From JAICYJ01 sp038212095 (lineage in GTDB: Bacteria > Actinomycetota > Thermoleophilia > Gaiellales > JAICJC01): DNA of 64,000 nt. The stretch lies in contig JBBQUW010000011.1 of assembly GCA_038212095.1 (NCBI GenBank), positions 1-64,000 on the forward strand, in the 5' to 3' direction. Made by a program: the position numbers and the translations under genes. Positions 28,211-36,752 of the stretch are shown here, one piece after another. The notes beneath the pieces were generated by a model. That model was not told where the DNA came from and ran no database searches. It was given only the letters and a program-made list of their open reading frames with translations. Numbering within the stretch: the stretch's first letter is position 1; the number at the start of each line of letters is the position of its first letter.

Positions 28211-29065
28211 TCATCCTCCTGGGCTCAGGTAGACGGGGATCTTGACCAGGCACGAGGGTGAGCCGTCCTTGGCGGAAGGCTCGTAGGCGGCGACGTAGCC
28301 CTCGGCCGGCGCGGCCAGCAACGGCAGCACGAGATCGGCTGAGAAGGGTTGCCGGCCCGCCGCGGCCGTCTTGACCTTGGTCGTGTGCTGTCCCTTGCCA
28401 GGAACGCGGGCGACGACCGTCATCGGGCCGGCCTCGAACAGGTCGGCGAACCCGGTTACCTGGCTGAGCCCGAACAGGGCCGTGTAGGGAACCGGCTTGT
28501 CTATCTGGATGCAATCGTGCTTGGTCGGCGGCAGTGGCGTGCGCACGAATTCGATCTTCGCCTGGCCCCCGCCGGTGTCGACCAGCGTCTTGCTGATGTT
28601 GCCGATGAACGCCGACTGGTAGATCTGAAACTCGTGCGTGGCGACATCCCAGTTGAGCCTCATCAAGAGTCGCGACGCCTGCGCGCTCACCTGGGCAATC
28701 AGCGAGTGATGGATGATGACCTCGCGGTCGAAGGTGACGTCGTACTCGCCCTGGCCGTTGCCCTGGGCGATCGTCATCTTCGGACCTTCGACGCCGCCCG
28801 TGAAGACAAGCGCCACCTCCGTACCCCATCCGCCGTTGCTGCTCGGCCCACTGGAGAGCTGGATGCTGTCTGCCACCAGCGCCGGCGGCGGCTGGCTCGA
28901 GGGAGGGCCAGACGTGGGATTGGACGCGGTCGAGCGCGAGCCCGGGGACGGGGTGCCCACGGCCCCGCCGCCGCTGCTCGTTCCCAACAGGTAGGCCGCG
29001 AACAGGCCCAGCACAACCAGCAGCGTGAGCGAGCCCGCCAGCGCGAGCCTCTGGTTGCGGGTCAC
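28211..29065 (-). CDS. Membrane-anchored extracytoplasmic protein of unknown function
   Basis: 284 aa from the GTG at 29065; no strong ribosome site is visible, and an ATG at 29134 is the alternative. A single helix (LALAGSLTLLVVLGLFAAYLLG) is followed by a Gly/Ser/Pro-rich linker of ~45 residues and a ~200-residue beta-rich domain with two Cys (KHDCIQID, GSPSCLVKI) that may be disulfide-linked. I recognise no family. It overlaps the DUF1003 gene's leader, so the pair is co-expressed, and it is divergent from fabI. Confidence 0.7.
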   Translation of the reverse strand: MTRNQRLALAGSLTLLVVLGLFAAYLLGTSSGGGAVGTPSPGSRSTASNPTSGPPSSQPPPALVADSIQLSSGPSSNGGWGTEVALVFTGGVEGPKMTIAQGNGQGEYDVTFDREVIIHHSLIAQVSAQASRLLMRLNWDVATHEFQIYQSAFIGNISKTLVDTGGGQAKIEFVRTPLPPTKHDCIQIDKPVPYTALFGLSQVTGFADLFEAGPMTVVARVPGKGQHTTKVKTAAAGRQPFSADLVLPLLAAPAEGYVAAYEPSAKDGSPSCLVKIPVYLSPGG

Positions 29066-29155
29066 GAGGGCATCAACACCGCATACGGCGGCAGCCGCGC
29101 GATTCCTCCCCGTGCTACCGTCTGCCGCGGTCATCGTCGGGAAGGGGACGGACAC

Positions 29156-29935
29156 GTGAGCGAAGGCATCCTCGAGGGTAAGACGGCACTGGTCGCCGGC
29201 GTCGCCAACAAGCGCTCGATCGCGTGGGCTATCGCCCAGGCGCTGCACGGTGCGGGGGCGTCGCTGGCCTTCACCTACCAGGGCGAGCGGCTGGAGGAGT
29301 CGGTTCGCAAGCTGGCCGCCGAGGTGGGGTCGCAGCTGGTCGTGCCCTGCGACGTCTCGGACGACGCGAGCATCGCGGCTGCGTTCGATCGCGTCGGCCA
29401 GGCCACCGGTGGTCTCGACATCATGGCCCACTCGATCGCCTACGCCCCAGCCGAGTCGTTCGAGAACCGCTTCGTCGAGACCTCGCGGTCGGCGTTCGCC
29501 ACCGCCCTGGATATCTCGGCATACTCGATGATCGCGATGGCCAAGCACGCCGAGCCGCTGATGGCTCCGCGTGGGGGCGGCGCGATGGTGACTCTTACGT
29601 ACATGGCCAGCGAGCGGGCGTTCCCCAAGTACAACGTGATGGCCGTGGCGAAGGCCGCCCTGGAGTGCTCGGTGCGCTACCTGGCCTACGAGCTTGGGCC
29701 GGCCCAGATCCGGGTCAACGCGATCTCCGCCGGGCCGATTCGCACGCTGGCTGCAAAGGGCATCCCCGGGTTCGATCAGATGGAGAGCGTGATCGAGCAG
29801 CGCTCGCCGCTGCAGCGAAACATCGCCGCGGGCGACGTCGGCAACGCGGCGCTGTACCTGTGCAGCCCGCTGGGGTCGATGGTGACGGGTACGACGCTGT
29901 ACGTCGACTCCGGCTACCACGCGATGGGGATGTAG
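29156..29935 (+). CDS. fabI: Enoyl-[acyl-carrier-protein] reductase FabI
   Basis: 259 aa, GTG start with AAGGGGACGG upstream. A short-chain dehydrogenase fold with the FabI-specific nucleotide motif GVANKRSIAWAIA (15-27) and catalytic Tyr149, Tyr159 and Lys166 (Y-x6-K spacing YNVMAVAK). It reduces trans-2-enoyl-ACP with NADH in the last step of each fatty-acid elongation round, and is the classical target of isoniazid/triclosan-type inhibitors in this family. It is followed 4 nt later by the MBL hydrolase gene. Confidence 0.95.
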   Translation: MSEGILEGKTALVAGVANKRSIAWAIAQALHGAGASLAFTYQGERLEESVRKLAAEVGSQLVVPCDVSDDASIAAAFDRVGQATGGLDIMAHSIAYAPAESFENRFVETSRSAFATALDISAYSMIAMAKHAEPLMAPRGGGAMVTLTYMASERAFPKYNVMAVAKAALECSVRYLAYELGPAQIRVNAISAGPIRTLAAKGIPGFDQMESVIEQRSPLQRNIAAGDVGNAALYLCSPLGSMVTGTTLYVDSGYHAMGM

Positions 29936-29939
29936 CGCG

Positions 29940-30698
29940 GTGTTCGCGTGGACGGTGCTCGGGGGCAGCCCGGCGTGGCCGAACCCCGGACAGGCGGCCA
30001 GCGGATACCTGGTCGAGTCGGACGATCGGCACGTGCTGATCGACTGCGGCTCCGGCGTCGCCTCCGAGCTGCGCGCGTTCGACCCGCGGCCGCTGACAGA
30101 CGTCGTGATCAGCCACTTCCACGCCGACCACTGGTTCGACCTGGTGCCGCTGCACTACGCCTTCCGCTACGGCAGCTGGAGCAGCCGGCCCAAGCCGACG
30201 CTGCACCTGCCGCCCGGTGGCCGCGACGTGCTGGACACGGTGGCGTCGGTGTGGGACGGCTCTGTGGAGACGTTCGAGGCCGCGTTCACCCTGATCGAGT
30301 ACGACCCGCACGCCGACCTTCGGATCGGCGACCTGCACCTCACCTTCGCGCCCTGCCTGCACTACACGACGTGCTACTCGATCAAGATTGCCGGCCCGGG
30401 CGGCGTGATCGTCTACTCGGCCGACACGGCGCCCACCGAACGGCTGGCGCGGTTCGCGGTCGGAGCGGATCTGTTCGTGTGCGAAGCGGCGCTGGGCGAC
30501 GCCTCCAACGACTCCAGCGAGCGCGGCCACATGGACGCGTCCGAGGCTGGCCGCGAAGCGGCCCGCGCCGGCGCCCGCCGGCTGCTGCTGACCCATGTGC
30601 CGGACGAGATCGGCCATGAGACGGTGCTGGAGCGGGCTCGGGCCGAGTTCTCGGGCCCTGTGGACATCGCGCGGCCGCGGCTGCGGATCGAGGTGTAG
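29940..30698 (+). CDS. MBL-fold metallo-hydrolase (RNase Z-like subgroup)
   Basis: 252 aa, GTG start 4 nt after fabI, so probably the same transcript. The zinc motif is ISHFHADHWFD (His59, His61, Asp63, His64). Further His/Asp ligands lie in CLHYTTCYSI, VYSADTAPT and LLTHVPDE. The overall pattern resembles the ribonuclease Z/arylsulfatase-like branch, but the tRNA-specific exosite is not recognisable, so the substrate is open. Confidence 0.85.
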   Translation: MFAWTVLGGSPAWPNPGQAASGYLVESDDRHVLIDCGSGVASELRAFDPRPLTDVVISHFHADHWFDLVPLHYAFRYGSWSSRPKPTLHLPPGGRDVLDTVASVWDGSVETFEAAFTLIEYDPHADLRIGDLHLTFAPCLHYTTCYSIKIAGPGGVIVYSADTAPTERLARFAVGADLFVCEAALGDASNDSSERGHMDASEAGREAARAGARRLLLTHVPDEIGHETVLERARAEFSGPVDIARPRLRIEV

Positions 30699-30710
30699 GC
30701 GCCGCGGCCA

Positions 30711-30761
30711 CACCCCGTGCCTGGCACTCGGCCGGGCCGGTACGCACACCCACCCCGTGCC
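30711..30761. repeat. Short repeat CACCCCGTGCC, two copies, with an adjoining palindrome
   Basis: CACCCCGTGCC occurs exactly at 30711-30721 and 30751-30761 in the 93-bp convergent spacer. The first copy runs into GTGCCTGGCAC (30717-30727), an inverted repeat around one central base. Such GTGCC/GGCAC motifs are typical of dispersed intergenic repeats in GC-rich genomes. I see no further copy in this window. A role as a weak bidirectional terminator is possible; no T-tract is present. Confidence 0.5.
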
Positions 30762-30791
30762 ACGACGAGCGTCCCGCCCGCCGCCCCGCAC

Positions 30792-32195
30792 CTACGACAT
30801 CAGCGTGACCCGCGAGATGCCGAGCATGCCCTCGGCCGCCTTCTCGGCGGTGCGCTGCAGGCTCTCCGACATCGAAGGGTTGACGGCGGCCGTCTCGGCC
30901 AGCGCCTGGACGCCGAGCTTTGCGTGTACCGCCAGCGCAACGGTCGTGATCACCTCGGAGGCGCGCAGACCGACCATCGCACCGCCCAGCACGGTTCCAT
31001 CTTCGGGGTCGGACAGCAGCTTGATCATGCCGTCCGTCTCGCCCTCCATCACTGCGCGCGGGTTGGCGCGGATCAGGTGCTTGGTGACGCTGACCGGTAC
31101 ACCGTCGATCCGCGCCTGGCGCTCGGAGATGCCCGCTTTGGCGATCTCGGGCCGAGTGAACACGCACCAGGCCACGCCGGTGTAGCTGATCGGGTCGACC
31201 GGCACACCCAGCGCGTGCATGGCGGCGGTGTGGCCGTGCATCGCAGCCGTGTTGGCGAGCATGATCTGGCCGGTCACGTCACCGCAGGCGTAGACGTGCT
31301 CGGCATTCGTGCAGCAGAACTCGTCGATCGGCAGCGTGCCCCGCTCGCCGAACGTAACGCCGGCCGCCTCCAGCCCGAGCTGGCCGGTGTTCGGCCGCAT
31401 GCCGATGCAGAGCAGCACGTGGGAGCACTCGATCTCGCGGCCATCCTCGAGCACGACCCTGACATGGCTGCCTTCTTCGCAGTCCAGGGCGGCGGCGCGG
31501 CCGTTCTTGATCACGTCCATGCCGCGCTTGAGGAACACCTCCTCCAGCACCTCGGCCAGATCGGGGTCGTCGTTGGGCAGGATCTGGTCGCGGGCGGAGA
31601 TCAGCGTCACGCGCGAGCCGCAGCGCGAGAAGAAGTCGGCGAACTCGCAGCCGGTCGGGCCGGCGCCCAGCACGACCAGGTGCTCCGGCAGCTCGCGCAG
31701 GTCGAACACCTGGCGGGTGGTCAGCACGCGGCGGGCGTCGGGGTGGGCGAACGACGGCACGAATGGCGACGCGCCGGTGCAGACCAGCAGCGCGTCGAAG
31801 CCCACCTCCAGGTCACGGTCGTCGACGTGCGCAGCGATCGTGTTGGGGCCGGTGACGACGCCACGGCCCGGCAGCACGCGCACGTTCATGCCGTCCATCC
31901 GCTCGCGCACGCCACGGCTCTGGTGCAGCGCGACCGCCCGTGAGCGGGCCAGCGTGCGGCGCAGGTTGACTTCGGGGAAGCCGCGCGCGAAGTCGACCCC
32001 CTCCTCCTCGGCCTGCGAGATCTTCAGCATCGCGTCGGCGGTGGTGAGCAGCGTCTTGGACGGGATCGCGTCGGTCATGGTGCAGTTCCCGCCCAGCTGG
32101 TTGTCCTCGATCAGCGTCACGTCGGCGCCCAGGTGGGCAGCGGTCGCGGCAGCGGCATAGCCGGCCGGGCCGCCGCCAAGGATGGCAAGTCTCAT
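30792..32195 (-). CDS. lpdA: LpdA-like NAD(P)H quinone reductase / flavoprotein disulfide reductase homologue
   Basis: 467 aa from the ATG at 32195. FAD-binding GGGPAGYAAAATAA at the N-terminus, NAD-binding VVLGAGPTGCEFADFF and YACGDVTG are clear. The redox-active site reads GGNCTMTDAIPSK: Cys38 is present but the second Cys is replaced by Ala43, so the usual CxxxxC disulfide cannot form. This fits the mycobacterial LpdA group (quinone reductase, not lipoamide dehydrogenase) rather than a pyruvate-dehydrogenase E3. Divergent from the class V aminotransferase gene. Confidence 0.85.
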   Translation of the reverse strand: MRLAILGGGPAGYAAAATAAHLGADVTLIEDNQLGGNCTMTDAIPSKTLLTTADAMLKISQAEEEGVDFARGFPEVNLRRTLARSRAVALHQSRGVRERMDGMNVRVLPGRGVVTGPNTIAAHVDDRDLEVGFDALLVCTGASPFVPSFAHPDARRVLTTRQVFDLRELPEHLVVLGAGPTGCEFADFFSRCGSRVTLISARDQILPNDDPDLAEVLEEVFLKRGMDVIKNGRAAALDCEEGSHVRVVLEDGREIECSHVLLCIGMRPNTGQLGLEAAGVTFGERGTLPIDEFCCTNAEHVYACGDVTGQIMLANTAAMHGHTAAMHALGVPVDPISYTGVAWCVFTRPEIAKAGISERQARIDGVPVSVTKHLIRANPRAVMEGETDGMIKLLSDPEDGTVLGGAMVGLRASEVITTVALAVHAKLGVQALAETAAVNPSMSESLQRTAEKAAEGMLGISRVTLMS

Positions 32196-32217
32196 GCGCA
32201 GATCGTAGACTCTCCCG

Positions 32218-33408
32218 ATGGAGCGGACCGCCCCCACCCTGGACGTCGAGGCCATCCGCGCCCAGTTCCCGGCTCTGGCGGCCGGGCACATCCACCTCGA
32301 CAATCCCGGCGGCACCCAGGTGCACGGCTCCGTGATCGAGGCCGTGAGCGAGTACTACACCCGCTTCAACGCCAACCTCGGCGGCGCCTTCGTGACGTCG
32401 GTCGAGTCCGACCGCGTGCTGGACGAGGGACGCCGCGATACTGCGGCGATGCTCGGCTGTGACGCCGGAGAGGTCGTGTTCGGCGCCAATATGACGACGC
32501 TGACGTTCCACGCCTCACGAGCGCTGACGCGCGAGCTGGGCGAGGGCGACGAGATCCTGGTCACGCGCATCGATCACGACGGCAACGTCGCTCCCTGGCT
32601 GCTGGCTGCGGAGGATCGCGGCGTGACGGTCCGCTACGCGGACATCGACACAGACTCCTGCACGGTCGACATCAACGACTTCGCCTCCAAGCTGGGCGAC
32701 CGCACGCGCATCGCCGCCTTCAACTGGGCGTCCAACGGCGCCGGAACGATCTCGGACGTCGAGGCGATGGTGCGACTGGCGCGTGACGCGGGGGCGATCT
32801 CCTACGTCGACGCCGTGCAGTTCGCGCCGCATGGGCCGATGGACGTCCACGCGCTGGGCTGTGACTTCCTGGCCTGCTCCGCCTACAAGTTTTTCGGCCC
32901 CCACGTGGGCGTGTTGTACGGCCGCCGCGAATTGCTGGAGCGGATCCGCCCCTACAAGGTGCGACCGGCCCACGACGATTCGCCAGGCTCGTGGGAGACC
33001 GGCACGGTCAACCTGGAGGGCATCGCCGGCACGGCTGCCGCTGCCCGCTACATGGTCGAGGTCGGCGCCGAAGCGATCACGACCTACGAGCGCGAGCTCA
33101 CCGCGCGGCTGATCGAGGGGCTGGATACCATCTCCGGCGTCACCCAGTTCGGCACCCGCGACCTCGACCGGCGGGTGCCGACCGTCGTGTTCACCGTGGC
33201 CGGCCGGAAGCCGGCCGAGGTGGCGGCAGCGCTGGCCCGAGACGACATCTTCGTCTGGGACGGCAACTACTACGCGCTCGAGCTGATGGAGCGCCTGGGC
33301 CTGGAGCAGCAAGGCGGCGCCGTACGGGTGGGTGCCGTCCACTACAACACGACGGCCGAGATCGATCGGTTCCTGGAAGCGATCGTGGCGGTGGCACGAC
33401 CAGGCTGA
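32218..33408 (+). CDS. Class V aminotransferase, cysteine-desulfurase-like protein (TIGR01976 type)
   Basis: 396 aa. PLP-lysine region CSAYKFFGPHVG (Lys224), FNWASNGAGTISD, and the N-terminal HLDNPGGTQVHGSVIEAVSEYY are the signature of the cysteine desulfurase-like group (VC1184 family). No obvious catalytic Cys loop like SufS/IscS is seen, so sulfur transfer is unproven. No SufU or IscU gene is adjacent. ATG at 32218 lies 22 nt from the divergent lpdA start. Confidence 0.87.
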   Translation: MERTAPTLDVEAIRAQFPALAAGHIHLDNPGGTQVHGSVIEAVSEYYTRFNANLGGAFVTSVESDRVLDEGRRDTAAMLGCDAGEVVFGANMTTLTFHASRALTRELGEGDEILVTRIDHDGNVAPWLLAAEDRGVTVRYADIDTDSCTVDINDFASKLGDRTRIAAFNWASNGAGTISDVEAMVRLARDAGAISYVDAVQFAPHGPMDVHALGCDFLACSAYKFFGPHVGVLYGRRELLERIRPYKVRPAHDDSPGSWETGTVNLEGIAGTAAAARYMVEVGAEAITTYERELTARLIEGLDTISGVTQFGTRDLDRRVPTVVFTVAGRKPAEVAAALARDDIFVWDGNYYALELMERLGLEQQGGAVRVGAVHYNTTAEIDRFLEAIVAVARPG

Positions 33409-33427
33409 GCCGCCGTCCTGCTCCGCC

Positions 33428-34096
33428 TCAGCCTTCGAACAGGGTCAGCTCCGGTGCCGCCACGCCCTTCAGCACGTCGTAGTCCAGCTCGACGAAGACG
33501 TAGCCGCGCGCCTCGCACATCACCCTCGCCTGCGGAGCGATCTCGGGCGCGACCAGGATGCCGCGGCAGGGGCGGTGCAGGGGATCGAGGTCGACCCGCT
33601 CGCAGTACCGGGTGAGCTGCTCGACGTGCGCGGCCACCCCCCGCGTCCGCTTCACCTCGACCACCACCGTTCGCCCATCGGCGTCCCGGCAGAACAGGTC
33701 GATCGGCCCGGTATCGGTGAACCGCTCGCGCTCGAGCACCACCAGACCGGCCTCGATCGTCTCGGGCGCTCGCTCGAGCAGCACGTGGATCTGCTTCTCG
33801 GCCCCGTCGCGTTCCAGCACCGCCTCGTCGGACAGCTCCAGCGCCGAGTCCTCGAACACCTCGTGCAGCACGATCACCAGCGACTCGTCCGATGCCGGTC
33901 GGTAGACGCGGATCACGTCGCCATCCTGGCTGACCGAGGTGGGGCCGGGCATATAGTTGAGCGGCTTGTACCCTCTGTCGGCGTGCACGCACAGCGAGCC
34001 GTCTTGCTTGAACAGGATCACGCGGTCGCCGGCGCCGAGCCGCGTGACGGCGCGGCCGTGATAGGCGATCTCGCAGCGGGCGACCAGGATGCGCAT
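33428..34096 (-). CDS. nucS: Mismatch-specific endonuclease NucS (EndoMS)
   Basis: 222 aa from the ATG at 34096. The N-terminal DNA-binding/dimerisation domain starts MRILVARCEIAYHGRAVTRL; the C-terminal RecB-like nuclease has GPIDLFCRD and VVVEVKRTRG (D-ExK catalytic residues) and QLTRY. The extreme C-terminus ELTLFEG resembles the sliding-clamp-binding tail of actinobacterial NucS. NucS cuts both strands at G-T, G-G and T-T mismatches in organisms lacking MutS/MutL. Divergent from the sigma-factor gene. Confidence 0.93.
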   Translation of the reverse strand: MRILVARCEIAYHGRAVTRLGAGDRVILFKQDGSLCVHADRGYKPLNYMPGPTSVSQDGDVIRVYRPASDESLVIVLHEVFEDSALELSDEAVLERDGAEKQIHVLLERAPETIEAGLVVLERERFTDTGPIDLFCRDADGRTVVVEVKRTRGVAAHVEQLTRYCERVDLDPLHRPCRGILVAPEIAPQARVMCEARGYVFVELDYDVLKGVAAPELTLFEG

Positions 34097-34192
34097 GAGT
34101 GAGCAGAATACGCGGATGCCGCGAATCGAGAGAAGTCGGCGGGCCGCCCGTCGCGCATGTAACGAATACCGCGCGATCCGACATGTCGAGGT

Positions 34193-34726
34193 ATGAACCC
34201 TCACCCCCAACCCCCCGATAGCGCGGAGGCCCGCTTCGGCCTGGTGTTCGCGCACTTCGACCCGCTGGTGGCGTACGCCGCCCGGCGCGGCGCGAGCGAC
34301 CCGGAAGGAATCGCCGCCGAGACGATGGCGATCGCCTGGCGGCGGCTCCCGTCCGTGCCCACCGACGATCCGCGGCCGTGGCTGTTCGTCACGGCCCGCA
34401 ACCTGTTGATGGCCGAACGGCGGCGCAACCGGCCCCACGCCCAGCTGGACGAGACGACCACCGCCGGAGCGGACGCTCCCGGCATCGAGACCAGCGATCC
34501 GCTGGTGACATCCGTGCTGCGCAGGCTCAGCCCCGGCGAGCGCGAGGTGCTGCTGCTGGTCGCGTGGGACGACCTCACGCCATCGCAGGGAGCCAAGGCA
34601 CTCGGCATCAGCGGGGTCGCGTTCCGCGTCCGGCTGCTGCGCGCCCGCCGGCGCTTCCAGCAACTGATGGACGCGCGCCAGGCCACCACCGACCCGTCAC
34701 GGATCGTGGAAATGGAGTCCACATGA
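34193..34726 (+). CDS. ECF-like RNA polymerase sigma factor
   Basis: 177 aa. Region 2 is present (VFAHFDPLVAYAARRGASDPEGIAAETMAIAWRRLPSVPTDDPRPWLFVTARNLL), as is region 4 with its HTH (LRRLSPGEREVLLLVAWDDLTPSQGAKALGISGVAFRVRLLRARRRF). The region 2-4 linker is short, as in ECF sigma factors. The downstream gene overlaps as ATGA and encodes a single-span membrane protein, the usual layout of a sigma factor and its antagonist. Targets are unknown. Confidence 0.85.
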   Translation: MNPHPQPPDSAEARFGLVFAHFDPLVAYAARRGASDPEGIAAETMAIAWRRLPSVPTDDPRPWLFVTARNLLMAERRRNRPHAQLDETTTAGADAPGIETSDPLVTSVLRRLSPGEREVLLLVAWDDLTPSQGAKALGISGVAFRVRLLRARRRFQQLMDARQATTDPSRIVEMEST

Positions 34727-35400
34727 ACCACATCGAACGCCTCCGAAACGCGGCCCCGGCCGCTCGCTCGCAGACCATCGACCGCGACGCGCTGTTCGCC
34801 GCGATCGTTGCCCGCCCGCAGGATGCCGCGGCCGGTGCCGGCCGGCCACCGCGTCGAGCCTCCCGTCGCAGGCTGGCGATCGCACTGGTGATCGCGGCAC
34901 TGGCCGGGCTGACGACCGCAACCGCGTTCGCCACCGGCATCCTCAGCTGGCACGACGTGAAGCCCGCCGAGCTCGTCACCTCGCCCAAGCAGTGGCAGGC
35001 CCTGTACACCGCAGCGACCCGCAAGCTGACGCTGCCGCCGGGGCAGACCTGGCCACATCGGACGCTGCCGCCGAACACCATCACCGGCATGAGCGAGCCG
35101 GGTGGCGTCGCGGTCGCCACCTCGCGGGTGCGGTGGGAGTGCTACTGGGGCGCCGCGATCCGCTCGAACGACGTCTCGGCGCAACGGCAGGCCCAGGCGG
35201 TGCTGGCCGATCTCAACCGCAACCACACGCTGGTCGCCCCGGCCGGATCGTCCGAGAACGTCGCCCCACCCTCGAACCTGCACGGCCCGTTCGAGATCTT
35301 CGCCAACGACGGCGGCTTCCAGTACGTCACGAAGATTTACGCCGATGCCGCCGCCGGCCAGCCGGCGAAGCTGTTCCAGAGCTGCCGCGCCAACTCGTAG
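34723..35400 (+). CDS. Single-span membrane protein coupled to the ECF sigma factor (putative antagonist)
   Basis: 225 aa. A ~45-residue cytoplasmic N-terminus with a basic end (PPRRASRRR) is followed by one helix (about residues 49-69, LAIALVIAALAGLTTATAFATG) and a ~150-residue extracytoplasmic domain with only two Cys (WECYWG and SCRANS near the C-terminus). No zinc-binding HxxxCxxC (ZAS) motif is present. ATGA overlap with the sigma gene argues for stoichiometric synthesis. An anti-sigma role is inferred from position and topology only. Confidence 0.75.
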   Translation: MNHIERLRNAAPAARSQTIDRDALFAAIVARPQDAAAGAGRPPRRASRRRLAIALVIAALAGLTTATAFATGILSWHDVKPAELVTSPKQWQALYTAATRKLTLPPGQTWPHRTLPPNTITGMSEPGGVAVATSRVRWECYWGAAIRSNDVSAQRQAQAVLADLNRNHTLVAPAGSSENVAPPSNLHGPFEIFANDGGFQYVTKIYADAAAGQPAKLFQSCRANS

Positions 35401-35489
35401 GAGCTGGCGCATCGCCGGGGCGGGTGGCATCGGCCGCCCGCCCCGGTAACGCCCTGCGTGGAGCGCGGCGTGCGACTACGATCCCGGCC

Positions 35490-36752
35490 ATGTTCACCAA
35501 GACGAATCTCCCAAATGGCCTTCGGGTCGTCACCCACCCCATGACCGGCGCCAAGTCGGTCGCCGTGATGGTGATGCTCGCCGCGGGAAGCCGCTACGAG
35601 ACCAAGCAGACCAACGGCATCGCGCACTTCGCCGAGCACATGTTCTTCAAGGGCACCGCCAAGCGCCCGACCGCCAAGGACATCTCGGCCGAGGTGGACG
35701 GCATCGGCGGCGAGTTCAACGCGTTCACCGGTAAGGAGTACACCGGCTACTACATCAAGTGCGCGGCCGAACATCGCTCGCTGGCATTGGACGTGCTGGC
35801 CGATCAGCTGCTGGCCTCCAAGTTCGACGCCGAGGAGATCGAGCGCGAGAAGGGCGTCATCATCGAGGAGCTGAACATGTACGTGGACACGCCGCGTGAC
35901 CACGTCGACTCGGTCTACGAGACGCTGCTGTTCGGCGACCAGCCGCTGGGCTGGGACATCGTCGGCACCAAGGATACGGTGCGGGCAGCGAAGCGCCAGA
36001 CGTTCCTGGACTACATCGGCAGCTGGTATACGCCCCGGCGGATGGTCGTGGGTGCGGCCGGCGCCGTCAACGGCGAGTTCCTGTCCGAGGTGGAGGAGAA
36101 GTTCGGCCACGTCGAGGATCGCCCCAGCGGTGAGATGGCGCGGGCCGACTTCGTGCAGACGCAGCCGCGCGTGCTGCTCGAGACGCGCGACTCCGACCAG
36201 GCCCACCTGCGGCTGGGCGTGCGCGGCATCCCCACCGACAGCCCCGACCGCTACGTCATGCAGGTGCTGACGGCGGTGCTGGGCGGCGGCATGTCGTCGC
36301 GCCTCTTCATCGAGGTGCGCGAGCGACTCGGGCTTTGCTACTACGTGTTTGGCCACCACCAGGGCTACGCCGACACCGGCACGCTGTTCTCGCAGGCAGG
36401 CGTCGACATCGAGCGGATCGACCAGGCGGTGGCGACGATCGTGGCCGAGTTCCGCAAGATGGCCAGCGAGCGCGTGCCCGACGACGAGCTGCGCCGCTGC
36501 AAGAACTACCTCAAGGGCCGCATGGTGCTGCAGCTCGAGGATCCCAAGGGGCTGCTGATGTTCGGTCTGCGCCGCGAGGTGCTGGTGAACAGGGTGGCCG
36601 AGATCGACGAGGTGCTGGCCGGCGTCGAGGCGGTCACCGCCGACGACATCCAGAGACTGGCCCGCCAGGTGATCGTGGACGACGGCCTCAACTTCGGGCT
36701 GGTCGGCCCGTTCGATGACGAGGAGCGGTTCCTGAAGCTGCTTCAGGGGTGA
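35490..36752 (+). CDS. M16 family zinc peptidase (processing peptidase-like)
   Basis: 420 aa from the ATG at 35490. The inverted zinc motif HFAEH (His46, Glu49, His50) is followed by the third ligand region EREKGVIIEELNMYVDTP. The C-terminal half carries the RY-type segment LGGGMSSRLFIEVRERLGLCYYVFGHHQGYADTG typical of M16B peptidases (mitochondrial processing peptidase-like, PepR). Substrates in bacteria are uncertain. The GST gene overlaps its end by 4 bp. Confidence 0.92.
   Translation: MFTKTNLPNGLRVVTHPMTGAKSVAVMVMLAAGSRYETKQTNGIAHFAEHMFFKGTAKRPTAKDISAEVDGIGGEFNAFTGKEYTGYYIKCAAEHRSLALDVLADQLLASKFDAEEIEREKGVIIEELNMYVDTPRDHVDSVYETLLFGDQPLGWDIVGTKDTVRAAKRQTFLDYIGSWYTPRRMVVGAAGAVNGEFLSEVEEKFGHVEDRPSGEMARADFVQTQPRVLLETRDSDQAHLRLGVRGIPTDSPDRYVMQVLTAVLGGGMSSRLFIEVRERLGLCYYVFGHHQGYADTGTLFSQAGVDIERIDQAVATIVAEFRKMASERVPDDELRRCKNYLKGRMVLQLEDPKGLLMFGLRREVLVNRVAEIDEVLAGVEAVTADDIQRLARQVIVDDGLNFGLVGPFDDEERFLKLLQG

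Noticed and set aside
28212..28214. ATG at 28214 as start of the DUF1003 gene
   Set aside because: AGGAGG touches this codon without spacing, while the ATG at 28208 has the normal 6-nt distance.
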